Source of the DNA: Thermoplasmatales archaeon
GTDB lineage: Archaea > Thermoplasmatota > Thermoplasmata > Thermoplasmatales > Thermoplasmataceae
Assembly (NCBI GenBank): GCA_016806715.1
Contig: CP060531.1
Span: 124,001 to 188,000 of the forward strand
DNA: 64,000 nucleotides
Direction: 5' to 3'
Numbering within the stretch: position 1 is the first letter of the stretch; each line of letters opens with the position of its first letter. A program made the translations under genes and the position numbers. The notes under the pieces are model-generated. The model saw only the letters and a program-made list of their open reading frames with translations, made no database searches and was not told the DNA's origin. This document shows, one piece after another, positions 52,367-62,444 of this stretch.

Positions 52367-53083
52367 ATGAAAACTGAATTACTCTTCCAGGCTGATCCAT
52401 TCAGAAAGGAATGTGACAGCAAGGTAATATTTGTGGAATTCACTGATCTCGTTGTAGATTCAACAGTTCTTTATCCGACAGGCGATGGACAACCAAACGA
52501 CAAGGGTTCAGTAACTATTGACGGAAAAGACTTTGAAATTGTCGATACTTGGCAGGACGGCACCTGGGTTCACCTGATTTCCCTGGACACTTACCCGCAA
52601 AACATTGTTGGGAATGTTGTGCACCAGACCGTGAACTGGGATGTAAGGTACATCCACATGAGATTCAGGACTGCATTGTTTATAATAGGAGGACTGGCGT
52701 ACAAACAACTTGGTGCAACAGTCAGGATAAACCAGACTTACGATGACCAGGCCTGGATCGATATTAACTTTGACGGCGACCTCACTGAGGAACAGCTTAA
52801 AAAAATCGAAGCAGATTCCAATGCGATTGTTCAGGGCAAGTATGAGGTAAAATATTCATATGTTTCAAAGGAACAGTTTTCATCGGACAGTGAGATGATG
52901 AAGATAAACAGGGATAAATTACCAGATTACGAAAAAATAAGAATGGTAAAGATCGACGACCTTCCACTTCAGCACGACATAGGCACCCAGGTCTCAAACA
53001 CTGGAGATGTGGGTAAGATAGTCTTCAAGACCACCATGGTAAAGGGCAAGCTAAGCAAAAGAGTGACGATTACTCTCGAGTGA
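52367..53083 (+). CDS. AlaX-type alanyl-tRNA editing protein homologue without zinc ligands
   Basis: 238 residues. LYPTGDGQPNDKGSV corresponds to the F-YPEGGGQPxDxG segment of AlaRS/AlaX, followed by the editing-domain helix VRYIHMRFRTALFIIGGLAY and the late NTGDVGKIVF. AlaX removes Ser or Gly from tRNA-Ala using zinc held by H-x3-H and C-x3-H. Here those positions read R-T-A-L-F and D-I-G-T-Q, so all four ligands are lost. It may edit without zinc or have another RNA role. TATATAACG at ~52340-52348, about 25 bases upstream, indicates a leaderless mRNA. Confidence 0.7.
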   Translation: MKTELLFQADPFRKECDSKVIFVEFTDLVVDSTVLYPTGDGQPNDKGSVTIDGKDFEIVDTWQDGTWVHLISLDTYPQNIVGNVVHQTVNWDVRYIHMRFRTALFIIGGLAYKQLGATVRINQTYDDQAWIDINFDGDLTEEQLKKIEADSNAIVQGKYEVKYSYVSKEQFSSDSEMMKINRDKLPDYEKIRMVKIDDLPLQHDIGTQVSNTGDVGKIVFKTTMVKGKLSKRVTITLE

Positions 53084-53122
53084 GTGGGCAATAAATATAT
53101 TCAATGAGATACTCATCTTCCA

Positions 53123-54196
53123 TTGACTGAAGGAAGGGATATCTCCTCATTATTTACTGTTTATATCGGAATTGCGGCGGTCATTGCTTGTGCCGTACTT
53201 TTTTTTGTGCTCGTCCCGTCAATGATCAGCAACTTTCAGTCAATACTGGGTATGCAGAGTTCAAATTACATTATTTTCAATTTATCCGTGAGTACTTCAT
53301 TCCTGGCCATATTGTTAATGCTGACTGCTCTAGCATTGGTGGCATCCCTTTATCTCTTTGTTGCAAAACCTATTGTCGGCATGAAGTCACAAAACCTCAA
53401 TGAAGTTGATTTTTTTAGGTACTTCTCCGTATTCATACTCCTGGAATTTTTTATTTCTATCCTTACTGAATTTATTCCGGGATACTCCATACCTTCAATT
53501 TACTCCACGCCCCTTGGCGTTCAGGCATTTGTGCTTGGAGTTTCGTCCCTATCTGAACTGGTGTTACTGCAGTTTATCCCGCTTTTCGTGATGATAGCTG
53601 CTTACCTTGCTTTGACCCGAAGGCTGTCATTATCCAATCTCCTGCACCCCCATGTGATAATGAAAAGGGACATTATTGTGCCTGCCATTATCGCCTCGGT
53701 ACTGACATCTGCACTTTTTTCCCAAACAGTCAGCGGAGCCTTCTTCAACCTTCTAACTTTCCTTATGCTTGATTATATTTACCTGAGATTTGGCATTCTC
53801 CATTCTTTCGTTGCTGGCTTCACGGTTTCCATGCTCGGAGTCCTTACTGCCTTTTCTGCATCTCCAGATCTAGCCCTTGCTGCTCTGGCTTTTCTGACAC
53901 TGTGGTCTTTTGTGGGAATATTCAACATGGGGAAACTTGTACCTGCCAGAACTGCCGCAGCAAATGAAAATATCTCTGACAATCTCTATGAACCCGTCCA
54001 AAAAAAGGCTGCACCGGTATTACAAAACAGTGAGATCCTGTGGATAAGAAGCTCCTGCCCGAACTGTGGGACCGCCAACTTCTACATCCGGGATGGAATG
54101 AGGCTTGAATGCATGAGCTGCCATCACATCATTGAAAGGGACGCTGTTGGCCCTGCAAACATAGTTCTCGAACAGCGAAGACCCTTCAGGATATGA
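53123..54196 (+). CDS. Membrane protein with C-terminal zinc ribbon
   Basis: 357 residues from TTG 53123. About seven membrane helices (residues ~10-275), then a linker and a cytoplasmic zinc ribbon: SCPNCGTANF and CMSCHHIIE (C-x2-C ... C-x2-C). No transporter or protease signature is recognised. AATAAATATATTC ~27 bases before the TTG looks like its TATA box. Its end overlaps the convergent MFS gene by 11 bases. Confidence 0.55.
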   Translation: MTEGRDISSLFTVYIGIAAVIACAVLFFVLVPSMISNFQSILGMQSSNYIIFNLSVSTSFLAILLMLTALALVASLYLFVAKPIVGMKSQNLNEVDFFRYFSVFILLEFFISILTEFIPGYSIPSIYSTPLGVQAFVLGVSSLSELVLLQFIPLFVMIAAYLALTRRLSLSNLLHPHVIMKRDIIVPAIIASVLTSALFSQTVSGAFFNLLTFLMLDYIYLRFGILHSFVAGFTVSMLGVLTAFSASPDLALAALAFLTLWSFVGIFNMGKLVPARTAAANENISDNLYEPVQKKAAPVLQNSEILWIRSSCPNCGTANFYIRDGMRLECMSCHHIIERDAVGPANIVLEQRRPFRI

Positions 54197-55265
54197 AGGA
54201 TTGTTTTGTAAGTAACAGGTAAATGGCATATCCAGCAGGAATCGCGAAAGCAATTATGAAGGAAATTTTTCCAAAAGCCTGGAAAGCGGATCCGAGAGCA
54301 AGGGACCCAAGTACAAAACCCATGGCAAAAAACCCTTCATAGGTCAGTACGCCTTTACGTGCTGAGGATCGATCCGAGATATAGGCAAGAATTTTGGAAA
54401 ATGCAATTGAGCTTCCAATGCCGGTTCCAACAAGGACAAGCAGTATTGGTATGAGGTTTCCAGTCAGTCCCACAAATAATGGGAGGGCAAGCAGAAGGCA
54501 AGAAATTGACGAAATGCTGTTAATCCTAATTTTCCCGGTGAAGTTCATAATTACAAAGCCGACTGCGGAGGATACGCCAAGAATGGTAACTGCCAATCCG
54601 ATCAGGACGTAGCTGACCCCCTGTATTCTCAAAATTGGAACAAGCACATAAGACACAAAACCAGCCGCTACCCCGTTGAAGATCATAGGTACTATGAATC
54701 TGAAGTCAAAGTCGTTTCTTTTTGATTCCTTGAAGATTGTCTTATACTTTGGCCTGAAAAATGATCCCGCCAGCAGGAAAATAAATGATACAAAAAACAG
54801 TATTCTGAAACCCAGGGACTGGATTATGATGCCTGCTGCCAGGGGCATAATTGCACTCGGAACTCCCCAGGCTGTCGAGTATTTTTCCGCTTCGAGGTTC
54901 TCTCCGCCTGACCCAAGCAGCATTTCCATGGACACCCAGTAAAATGCCTCAAGAAGGTCTGTAACAGCTATCAGGATCACGATGAATCCCAGGGATTGAA
55001 ATATGAACACTATTGCCAACAGAGACATGATGAAGGGTATGAGGATTATCTGGAGATTCATTGTCCTGTCCTTTACATAAACATTAATCAGGGCAGCAAT
55101 AACAAACGGGTAGGCAACTAGGAATCCCAGGAATCCGGTCATGGTATAATCAAAATTATAGCGAATTGCCAGAAGCGGGAATGAAAAACTAAGGCTGAAC
55201 CACCCCAGGGCAAAAAAGGCACTTGAAAATACCATTTTCCTGGTATTAAGATTCATGCCGGGCAC
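54186..55265 (-). CDS. Major facilitator superfamily transporter
   Basis: 359 residues, 11-12 helices in two halves. Loops between helices 2-3 (VYVKDRTMNLQ) and 8-9 (MNFTGKIRINS) occupy the MFS motif-A positions, though the motif is degenerate. Small for an MFS protein. Substrate unknown. Preceded by ~260 bases without a convincing gene. Confidence 0.65.
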   Translation of the reverse strand: MPGMNLNTRKMVFSSAFFALGWFSLSFSFPLLAIRYNFDYTMTGFLGFLVAYPFVIAALINVYVKDRTMNLQIILIPFIMSLLAIVFIFQSLGFIVILIAVTDLLEAFYWVSMEMLLGSGGENLEAEKYSTAWGVPSAIMPLAAGIIIQSLGFRILFFVSFIFLLAGSFFRPKYKTIFKESKRNDFDFRFIVPMIFNGVAAGFVSYVLVPILRIQGVSYVLIGLAVTILGVSSAVGFVIMNFTGKIRINSISSISCLLLALPLFVGLTGNLIPILLVLVGTGIGSSIAFSKILAYISDRSSARKGVLTYEGFFAMGFVLGSLALGSAFQAFGKISFIIAFAIPAGYAIYLLLTKQSFIS

Positions 55266-55528
55266 ATCGCAATGATAAATTTAACTGTGTGCTCTACAGA
55301 CAATGCATTTTCCTGATCTATTTATAATTGCGTTATTTCCTTTATCTACATGTGCTCTTGCAGCAGAGTTAGATCCTGTATCCACTGGTATAAGGGGACT
55401 TTGAGAGAAATTGGTCTCAGCTAGTCTTTGAGCAACCCCTTTGATGTGGAAAATCAATAGATCTTTCAAACATTTGATGAAGCCACTGTTACTTTGCATA
55501 GGCTCGAAAGCTCATAAATTTAATGATT

Positions 55529-55690
55529 TCATTGAATTTTGTCGATTTTCACGCCGTCGTCATCAAAGAATGCCAGTATGTCTCCATCGTTAAGCCCCAA
55601 TCTTTTGGCTACTTTTCGCGGTATAGTTATCCTGTACGACGTCCCTCTTGCAGATACATGGGTTACATCAATTATTGGCTTTTTGTCCAT
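55529..55690 (-). CDS. AbrB/SpoVT-type swapped-hairpin DNA-binding protein
   Basis: 53 residues: MDKKPIIDVTHVSARGTSYR, then ITIPRKVAKRLGLNDGDILA and FFDDDGVKIDKIQ. SYRITIPRKVAKRLGL-x-x-GD is the AbrB beta-hairpin signature. A TATA-like AATATATTAAAT lies ~10-25 bases before the ATG. It may be a transcription factor or an antitoxin; no toxin is adjacent. Divergent from the uL16 gene. Confidence 0.8.
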   Translation of the reverse strand: MDKKPIIDVTHVSARGTSYRITIPRKVAKRLGLNDGDILAFFDDDGVKIDKIQ

Positions 55691-55886
55691 GATGGTATAA
55701 TTTAATATATTATATTAAGTGTTATTAATTCCACTTGTGCCACTATGATCCTTTTAGCACTCGGTTGTTCTACCTTATCAAGATTTGAATATTAACGCCA
55801 TAATTTCCAGCCGACCTCTCTCTGCATAGAAATCAGCTAACTCAATCGCCTAATTTTTATATCCGAGAAACCTATCCCATGATAAT

Positions 55887-56417
55887 ATGTCAAGAAAACC
55901 AGCGCGAATGTATACGCACATTTCAGGTCCAGCCTACACAAGAAGGCAGTTCATGGGCGGGGTACCATACCCAAAGATCACTACATTTGTCCAGGGAAAC
56001 CAGAAGGCAGATTTTGATATCGAGATGCAGCTGGTTGCTGAAGAGGCTTGCCAGATCAGGCACACTGCACTTGAAGCTGCCAGGATTTCCATAAACAGAA
56101 AGTTGCTGGAAAGTTTCGGTGCTGAGGGATATTTCCTCCAGATACGACCGTACCCGCATCAGGTGCTCAGGGAGCATAAGATGGCTACTGGCGCGGGAGC
56201 GGACAGGATTTCCAGTGGAATGAAGTTGTCCTTCGGTAGACCAGTTGGGACCGCTGCCCGGGTATATGAAAATGAGATAATAATGGTTGCAAGAATTAAT
56301 TCAGCAGGAGCAAAGCAGCTCAAGGACGCTCTGCACAAAGCTTCTTTCAAGCTTCCAACACCCTGCAAGATAAAGATAACAAAGGGCAACGAAATCGCTG
56401 GAAAGATTGGACTGTAG
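55887..56417 (+). CDS. rpl10e: Ribosomal protein uL16 (archaeal L10e)
   Basis: 176 residues, complete: MSRKPARMYTHISGPAYTRR, YPKITTFVQGN, QIRHTALEAARISINRKL, IRPYPHQVLREHKMATGAGA and RISSGMKLSFGRPVG. Binds 23S rRNA near the A-site tRNA. ATG 55887 with TTTTTATATCC ~30 bases upstream, typical leaderless. Confidence 0.96.
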   Translation: MSRKPARMYTHISGPAYTRRQFMGGVPYPKITTFVQGNQKADFDIEMQLVAEEACQIRHTALEAARISINRKLLESFGAEGYFLQIRPYPHQVLREHKMATGAGADRISSGMKLSFGRPVGTAARVYENEIIMVARINSAGAKQLKDALHKASFKLPTPCKIKITKGNEIAGKIGL

Positions 56418-56686
56418 GTCATTTTTAGTCCATATCAGTTTCTTTTTTGTTTCATATAATTGTACTGTGTCTGATGATTGGAGATCATATTATACATGAT
56501 TTATCTGTGAATCTAATCCAGTACAGGCCTCTATAAGGCACGGTTTGGTAAAACCAATTCTTTCCATTATTTGTATCAGCGTGTTTGCAATGGCCTTATC
56601 AACTCACGCTGAATTCGTTTAAGCAATGGAGATAAGGTTTCGCTCGTGCGCCAGATGGGCTTTCCATACGCGCTCTAAAGCAGAAG

Positions 56687-57619
56687 TTAGCGTATTTGTT
56701 TATTCCAGAAATCAGCGTTTGTTCCCTTGCTTTCCCTGCTACCTATGAAATCCTGTATCAATTTAGCTGCAAGCATTGAGGTATTCCCATTATCGTAAAC
56801 CGGGGTGAACTCCAGTACATCAAAACCCGGGGCGTCCTTCGCAAATGCATTGATCACGGACTTCACGTCGGTATCAGAGAGTCCGTATGGTTCGGGAGTG
56901 CCAACGCCGGGTGCGTATGCAGGGTCTATGCCGTCCATGTCAATAGAAATATAGACCTTCCCCTTTATTGAGTTCCTGATTTCCCTTATAACACTTGAAA
57001 TTCCTCTCTCCCTGACCATGGATGCACTGTAAAATCTAACCTTGTGGAATTCTGGAGATTCGTATTCCTCCATGGATATCGACCTGGTTCCAATTGAAAA
57101 TATCCTGCCCTCTCCTAGAATTTCCAGTGCCCTCCTGGTAACGCATGCGTGGTTGTTCCTGTTTCCCATATACGATTCCCTGAAATCCGAGTGGGCATCA
57201 ATTATGATCATTGAAGCCTCTCTGAGGTTTCTTATCACGCCTGTTGTGATTGAATGCTCGCCTCCAATCATTATGGGTATCTTGCCGTCAGAAAGTATTC
57301 TTGACGTGGCCTCCTGAACAGAATCTACGACCTCACCGGCATCCTCGCCCACTTCAAGGTCACCCATATCTGCTATCGGCACGTCGAGAAAATTTACGCC
57401 ATAGTATGGATCGAAGGATTCCAGGTTGTCATACGCATACCGTACGCTCGCTGGACCTAGTCTCGAACCTCTCCGGAAACTGGACGTTCCATCAAAAGGC
57501 ACGCCAAAAACAACGTATTTGGATTCAGAATAAGAGGAATGGGCATCCGGGAGTCTTGGACCCTTGAACAGGTAGCTCAGTTCTGGAACATTATCTTTTT
57601 CTTGCCCATGGTCTCCCAA
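56687..57619 (-). CDS. speB: Agmatinase (ureohydrolase)
   Basis: 310 residues. Binuclear Mn motifs: [19 protein letters not shown] and [20 protein letters not shown]. Converts agmatine to putrescine and urea for polyamine synthesis. The TTG at 57619 lies inside the aIF5A gene (43-base overlap); no start after the aIF5A stop fits better before [16 protein letters not shown]. The operon with aIF5A is meaningful: the putrescine/spermidine pathway supplies the aminobutyl group for hypusine on aIF5A. Confidence 0.92.
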   Translation of the reverse strand: MGDHGQEKDNVPELSYLFKGPRLPDAHSSYSESKYVVFGVPFDGTSSFRRGSRLGPASVRYAYDNLESFDPYYGVNFLDVPIADMGDLEVGEDAGEVVDSVQEATSRILSDGKIPIMIGGEHSITTGVIRNLREASMIIIDAHSDFRESYMGNRNNHACVTRRALEILGEGRIFSIGTRSISMEEYESPEFHKVRFYSASMVRERGISSVIREIRNSIKGKVYISIDMDGIDPAYAPGVGTPEPYGLSDTDVKSVINAFAKDAPGFDVLEFTPVYDNGNTSMLAAKLIQDFIGSRESKGTNADFWNKQIR

Positions 57620-57966
57620 TATGATACCTCCATTCCTGCCTTTACTCTGTCCGCATCCTCCGGTGAGATCGGGATTAGGAACGTTTCGAAGGTCTCTGAG
57701 TCCATCAACTGGGCTTCCTTGTTTGCAACAGACAGTACCTGGGCATTCTTCTTCTCTATGATCGGTACCTTCACCTTATGCTTTACCGGATAGACTACGC
57801 TGTGTTTCTGGTCATCAAAGATTCCGATTGCAACTATTCTGCCCTTGGCTTCCCCGTGCTTTCCAGGTTTTGACATGGTAATTTCCATAATCTTGCACGG
57901 AGAATCGTCTACAAGCATGTATCTTCCAACTTTTAATTCTCTTACTTCGGCTTCCTGCCAGCTCAT
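57577..57966 (-). CDS. Translation factor aIF5A
   Basis: 129 residues. The hypusination loop is [10 protein letters not shown] with K36, between an N-terminal SH3-like barrel and a C-terminal OB fold. Rescues ribosomes at difficult sequences such as polyproline. Complete length. ATG 57966; the AT-rich TACTTTATGAGATA at ~58000-58013 is the probable promoter. Followed by overlapping agmatinase. Confidence 0.95.
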   Translation of the reverse strand: MSWQEAEVRELKVGRYMLVDDSPCKIMEITMSKPGKHGEAKGRIVAIGIFDDQKHSVVYPVKHKVKVPIIEKKNAQVLSVANKEAQLMDSETFETFLIPISPEDADRVKAGMEVSYWETMGKKKIMFQN

Positions 57967-58038
57967 TATAATTCCAAGAGCGATCGTCTCGGTGCTTAAA
58001 TACTTTATGAGATATATTGAACCTGCAGAATATTAGAA

Positions 58039-59304
58039 TCAGTAATATTCATCCTCAGATTCTGTTGCAGGTGCAGGATGCAAAAGCCTGCCATCGTCCT
58101 TAAGTATCTCCCCATTAACAATGACATATTTGACGTTGGACGGATTTGCCGAATAAACTAAGTTACTGACGGCGTTATCCGGGGTTGTTGGAATCATGTT
58201 CGGGGAGGAGGTATCAATAAGCACTATATCAGCAAGCTTTCCCTGTTCTATTGATCCAATTTTCCTGGAATTCACTGCTGCTGCACCATTCAACGTTGCC
58301 ATGTCCAGGATCGCCTGTGCTTTTATGATTGCAGGATTCCATCGATCATTCTTCATCCAGAGGGAGGAGAATTTCATTTCCTCAAACATGTTCAGTGAAT
58401 TGTTGCTGCCGCTGCTGTCTGTTCCCATAGAAACGGTAATGCCATTTTCCTGCATCTCCGGGACGGGAGCCACTCCACCCACACCGAGTTTTCCGTTGCT
58501 TACTGAGTTCCACGATACCTTTACCTGATTTTTTGCCAGGGACCTGATCTCGCTGAGGGTAACCCATACTGAATGCGCTGCAAGGAGCCGTGGATTCAGG
58601 AATCCTATTTCATTGAGATGTTCTGTTGGCCTCTTTCCTCCACTCTTCTTCACAAAATCATATACCTCCTTGCGTGTCTCAGCGAGGTGTGTGTGTATTA
58701 TTGTATCAAGCCTGTTGGCAACTTCAAGCGCCTGCTGGTAATTCTCGTCACTGCTCACATAGATTCCCTGCACCCCTATTGAGGGCGTGACGAGATCATC
58801 GCCCTTATTCCCCTGGATAAAGTTCTCTGCATTCTTTACAGGGTTACCGCTCTGGGTCGTGAACTCCTCATCCAGGGTATTCCACGAAAGGAACCCCCTG
58901 ATTCCTGAATCCCTGACGGCATTTGCAACTATGTCTTCTGAGTAGTAAAGATCGGTAAATGAGGTTATACCGTTGTAAATCATCTCGTCGATGCCGAGCC
59001 TGGCTGAATTGTAGATACCTTTTTCGGTTCTCTTGCCGTCGAGGTCAAAAGTTTTTTCCAGAAACTTGTCAAGGGACATATCATCAAGCCTCCCCTTGAG
59101 ATGGGACATTGCCACATGTGCGTGAGTGTTAATGAATCCGGGAGTGGCTATCATCATAGATGCATCTATGATTCTATCCGCATCATCAGTAATCTTTCCC
59201 ACACGTTTAATCGTGTTTCTCTCTATGAGGATATCACCTTTATGGACCGATCTTTCCCTGTCCTGTGACACTATAAGCGCATTTTTAATGAGAATTGTTT
59301 TCAC
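58039..59304 (-). CDS. Amidohydrolase: SAH/MTA deaminase-type
   Basis: 421 residues. TIM-barrel metal site: GFINTHAHVAMSHLKG, IIHTHLAETRKEV, LLAAHSVWVT and MGTDSSGSNNSLNMFEEM. This pattern is of MTA/S-adenosylhomocysteine deaminases and related ATZ/TRZ enzymes. Deamination of SAH or MTA is likely but not certain. It lies 24 bases after the stop of the MoxR-operon membrane gene and may be read with it. ATG 59304. Confidence 0.85.
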   Translation of the reverse strand: MKTILIKNALIVSQDRERSVHKGDILIERNTIKRVGKITDDADRIIDASMMIATPGFINTHAHVAMSHLKGRLDDMSLDKFLEKTFDLDGKRTEKGIYNSARLGIDEMIYNGITSFTDLYYSEDIVANAVRDSGIRGFLSWNTLDEEFTTQSGNPVKNAENFIQGNKGDDLVTPSIGVQGIYVSSDENYQQALEVANRLDTIIHTHLAETRKEVYDFVKKSGGKRPTEHLNEIGFLNPRLLAAHSVWVTLSEIRSLAKNQVKVSWNSVSNGKLGVGGVAPVPEMQENGITVSMGTDSSGSNNSLNMFEEMKFSSLWMKNDRWNPAIIKAQAILDMATLNGAAAVNSRKIGSIEQGKLADIVLIDTSSPNMIPTTPDNAVSNLVYSANPSNVKYVIVNGEILKDDGRLLHPAPATESEDEYY

Positions 59305-59328
59305 GTTACAATATTATGTTTCACGATA

Positions 59329-60165
59329 TCATCTTATCTTAGGCTTCCTGTTCTTCTCCTTCCTTGAAGTTCTTGATATGGCAATAAATGTTGCAAGTAT
59401 GGCAAAGCCGATGATCGAAAGCTGGTACTGTGTATAACTGAAGTAATCATATATGGCAAACAGGAGTGTGCCTACCACAGATCCGGTAAAGAGGGAATAA
59501 CCCAGGTCACCAAGCCTCTCTCTCCGGTGACCATTTTCCCTGAAATATACTGAGAATATGATGGCAACGGTGGAAATTATAAAGAGCACAAGAAGTTCAG
59601 GATTGATCTGGATCTGGAAATTGGCCATGGGCAAAAATTTCTGGTATCCATAGATGAACAGTTCATAATATGAAAGAATCTCGAGAGAGAAAACCAGGGA
59701 CAACGCGTTCATGAATGTAAGGTTGAACTCGTGCATGGCCGCTATTATGGAAAGCTCATATAGCATTGTACCGAGAGAGAGGAAGAGATAACCGATCATT
59801 CTGCTCGACCTTTTCGAAAGCAGGCCCTCAAGTATGAATATGAAAGCAAATGCAAAGTCAATTGCAAAGAATGTGGAAAGCGCAAGCGGTATGGTAAATA
59901 TCTGCAGATAGTAATATCTAGATGGGTTTATGAGATAGAAGAGCGTTGCAAGTAGCAGCAGCAGGGCTATAATCAGTGCAACGGGGTATACGCTAGATGT
60001 GTATCGTTTTGGGACAGCAAACTTCACGAGAGGAACGATTGCTATTAATACCATGACCGTGAGGTTAATGTTATCGTAAAAATACGGGAAAGCATAGATA
60101 AAAATGAAAATTGCCGGTGAAAAAGAAAGAAGGTTTAGTACTGTTCCAATGGGTCGGGATGCCAT
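59329..60165 (-). CDS. Polytopic membrane protein of the MoxR/DUF58 operon
   Basis: 278 residues, about eight membrane helices (e.g. LTVMVLIAIVPLVKFAV, VYPVALIIALLLLLATLFYL, PELLVLFIISTVAIIFSVYF) and a basic tail (SRTSRKEKNRKPKIR). No family recognised. It begins directly after the DUF58 gene stop (no spacer). Probably a membrane component of the same complex. Confidence 0.55.
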   Translation of the reverse strand: MASRPIGTVLNLLSFSPAIFIFIYAFPYFYDNINLTVMVLIAIVPLVKFAVPKRYTSSVYPVALIIALLLLLATLFYLINPSRYYYLQIFTIPLALSTFFAIDFAFAFIFILEGLLSKRSSRMIGYLFLSLGTMLYELSIIAAMHEFNLTFMNALSLVFSLEILSYYELFIYGYQKFLPMANFQIQINPELLVLFIISTVAIIFSVYFRENGHRRERLGDLGYSLFTGSVVGTLLFAIYDYFSYTQYQLSIIGFAILATFIAISRTSRKEKNRKPKIR

Positions 60166-61479
60166 TTACGCCCCCTCGTTCGTGAGCTTCCCGTAACGGT
60201 ATGCCGCCATTATCCTGTAAAGCAGGTCTTTTTCACGGGACACTGACGATTTGATGCCTATTGAGTTGAAAAACCTCGATAGCGCATTGAGGTAACGGTA
60301 ATGTTTCAGTCCAGAATTTTTCATAAGGGCACTGTAAACTTCGTCCTTTCTCTTTTCCATGAAATCGTAGGGATCAAGGATGAAGAGCGATACCTTCTTG
60401 TTGGTCTCAAATTCTTTCCTTGTCCCCTTACGGAAACTCTCCGGGAACGAGAACGGTGTTACAATGAAGACAAGCGCATTCTTCTTGACGTCCCTCTTGA
60501 TCCTGTTGAATGACTGGAAAATAGAAAAATCTCCATTTGGCCGGATTTCAGAGATTGTCTGCTCAAATTTCCTTATGGGTTCCTGGGACTTCTTTGCAGG
60601 TATGAAGTAATCGTACTTGGAAGAGTTAATAATATAACCGACGCCATCGTGGTTCTTGACTATACTGTATGAGGCGTTCATTATTGTTGAAATGACAAAA
60701 TCGTACATTCTCTTCTGCCTGGTGCCCTGGTTCATTCCTATACCATAGTCAACAACGAATATCACGTCAATCTGGCGTTCCTCCTCCATCTGCTTTATGT
60801 AGAGGTCTTCGCCATTCAGGATGCCGTACCTGCTCCATGCTATGTATTTTGTGTCATCTGATTCATTGTAGGGCCTTATGCCATAGAAGTTGTATCCCTG
60901 CCCTATTTTCTGGGAATAATGTATCCCGTAAGTGAATTTCATGTTGCTCAGCCTTTCGCTTCTCTGCGTGTATATATCGGCGAGCGCTGGAGAAACGATC
61001 ATTTCATCGATTACCGGTGCGGTGTATGAGGAAATGCAAAGTTTCATTGGATCCTCTGCGTAAATTATAACCGGACCGACTTTGTATTTGCCAATGGCGA
61101 TGGAGGATATGGAATAAACCATCTGCTTCTGCTCGCCTGGCTTGAGGATGATATATCCCTGAAAATCCCCTTCTGTGTTGAACACGTCTGACAGGGTATC
61201 GTAATAATGAAAATACAAGGTCTTCCTGGTCCTGTTTGTGAAATATACCTTTATAGGGCGCATCTGGAATTTCCTGGCAGAGTTCGATTCAATCTCTCTC
61301 CTGACTTCTATGCTCCTTATGCTTCTGGCCAACCCCGTGTTGAAGGAAATCACGTCGCTGGCAACTACAAAAAACAGGATCATCAGGGCTACAATGTAGT
61401 AATCATATCCAATGAACAGGGCCTCGAGAAGCCCTCCCACAATAATGCCAAGTACTATGTAGCCTGTCTTCCTGATCAT
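60166..61479 (-). CDS. DUF58-domain protein (VWA-like)
   Basis: 437 residues. Two N-terminal helices (GYIVLGIIVGGLLEALF and YYIVALMILFFVVASDVIS), a beta-rich part (FYGIRPYNESDDTKYIAWSR is the DUF58 signature) and a VWA-like fold with DVIFVVDYGIGMNQGT (D-x-G-x-x-x approximating MIDAS). Partner of MoxR ATPases in assembly or activation of surface or metal proteins. Coupled to MoxR by ATGA. Confidence 0.85.
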   Translation of the reverse strand: MIRKTGYIVLGIIVGGLLEALFIGYDYYIVALMILFFVVASDVISFNTGLARSIRSIEVRREIESNSARKFQMRPIKVYFTNRTRKTLYFHYYDTLSDVFNTEGDFQGYIILKPGEQKQMVYSISSIAIGKYKVGPVIIYAEDPMKLCISSYTAPVIDEMIVSPALADIYTQRSERLSNMKFTYGIHYSQKIGQGYNFYGIRPYNESDDTKYIAWSRYGILNGEDLYIKQMEEERQIDVIFVVDYGIGMNQGTRQKRMYDFVISTIMNASYSIVKNHDGVGYIINSSKYDYFIPAKKSQEPIRKFEQTISEIRPNGDFSIFQSFNRIKRDVKKNALVFIVTPFSFPESFRKGTRKEFETNKKVSLFILDPYDFMEKRKDEVYSALMKNSGLKHYRYLNALSRFFNSIGIKSSVSREKDLLYRIMAAYRYGKLTNEGA

Positions 61480-62444
61480 GTTGGTATCTCGACTTCACTC
61501 ACTATCCTGTCTATTATGCTGTTCACGGTGCCTACGGGGTCGGATGAGCCATCAATCATTGCCTCGGGCTTAAGAATTATCCTGTGGTTAAGGAGTTCCC
61601 TGGAAATAGACACAATGTCTTCAGGAATTACGTAGTTCCTGCCATTGATAAGGGCATTTGCCCTGACTGCCTTCAGGTATTTCGCAGTAGTTCTGGGACT
61701 CGCACCAAGGTATACTAGGTCACTATCCCTTGTCCGCCTGATCAGGTCAACGATGTATATCTTGACGTCCTGGGAAATATATACATTATCTACTGCGGAC
61801 CTCAGTTTAAGTATCTGGTCAGAATTCATCAGGTTCTCCTTGATCTGTGCCCGGTTTGTTATTGAATTCAGGATGTTGATCTCCTCCTCGCGGGAGGGAT
61901 ACGTGAGGTTGTATCGAAACAGGAACCGGTCCATGAGGGCTTCTGCAAGCGGAAATGTCCCCTCCTGCTCCACGGGATTCTGCGTTGCAATGACAAGGTA
62001 TGGCTCCGGAAGAATGTGGTCTTCTCCCCCGACTGAAACCCGGTGTTCTTCCATGGCTTCAAGAAGCGCAGACTGGACCTTGGCAGGAGTCCTGTTTATC
62101 TCATCAGCAAGGATGAGATTGGAGAAAATCGGTCCCTGCCGGAATTCCATCTTCCTTGATTCAAGATTGAAGACGATGCTTCCAGTAATGTCTGAAGGGA
62201 GCATGTCAGGAGTGAACTGTATCCTGTTGAAGTTGATTCCGATCTCCTTGGCAAACTGGCTTGCCAGCATAGTTTTTGCCAACCCTGGCACTCCTTCGAG
62301 CAGGATGTGATTTCCACTCATCAGGGCAATGAACATGAATCGCACAATGCGCTCCGAACCAACGACAACTTTTCCCATATCGGTCTGTATCTGCTTTACT
62401 GTATTCCTGAGTTCCATCAAGTCACTGCTGTTTATTTCCGTCAT
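61476..62444 (-). CDS. MoxR-family AAA+ ATPase
   Basis: 322 residues. Walker A LLEGVPGLAKTMLASQFAKE, Walker B SNLILADEINRTPAKVQSAL, sensor 1 VIATQNPVEQEGTFPLAEAL and arginine RFLFRYNLTYPSREEE. Chaperone-like ATPase that acts with DUF58/VWA proteins. Starts inside the upstream gene's stop (ATGA). Confidence 0.93.
   Translation of the reverse strand: MTEINSSDLMELRNTVKQIQTDMGKVVVGSERIVRFMFIALMSGNHILLEGVPGLAKTMLASQFAKEIGINFNRIQFTPDMLPSDITGSIVFNLESRKMEFRQGPIFSNLILADEINRTPAKVQSALLEAMEEHRVSVGGEDHILPEPYLVIATQNPVEQEGTFPLAEALMDRFLFRYNLTYPSREEEINILNSITNRAQIKENLMNSDQILKLRSAVDNVYISQDVKIYIVDLIRRTRDSDLVYLGASPRTTAKYLKAVRANALINGRNYVIPEDIVSISRELLNHRIILKPEAMIDGSSDPVGTVNSIIDRIVSEVEIPT

Noticed and set aside
55281-55499. 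72-residue minus-strand frame between MFS and AbrB genes
   Set aside because: No recognisable motif, ribosome site or promoter; probably chance.
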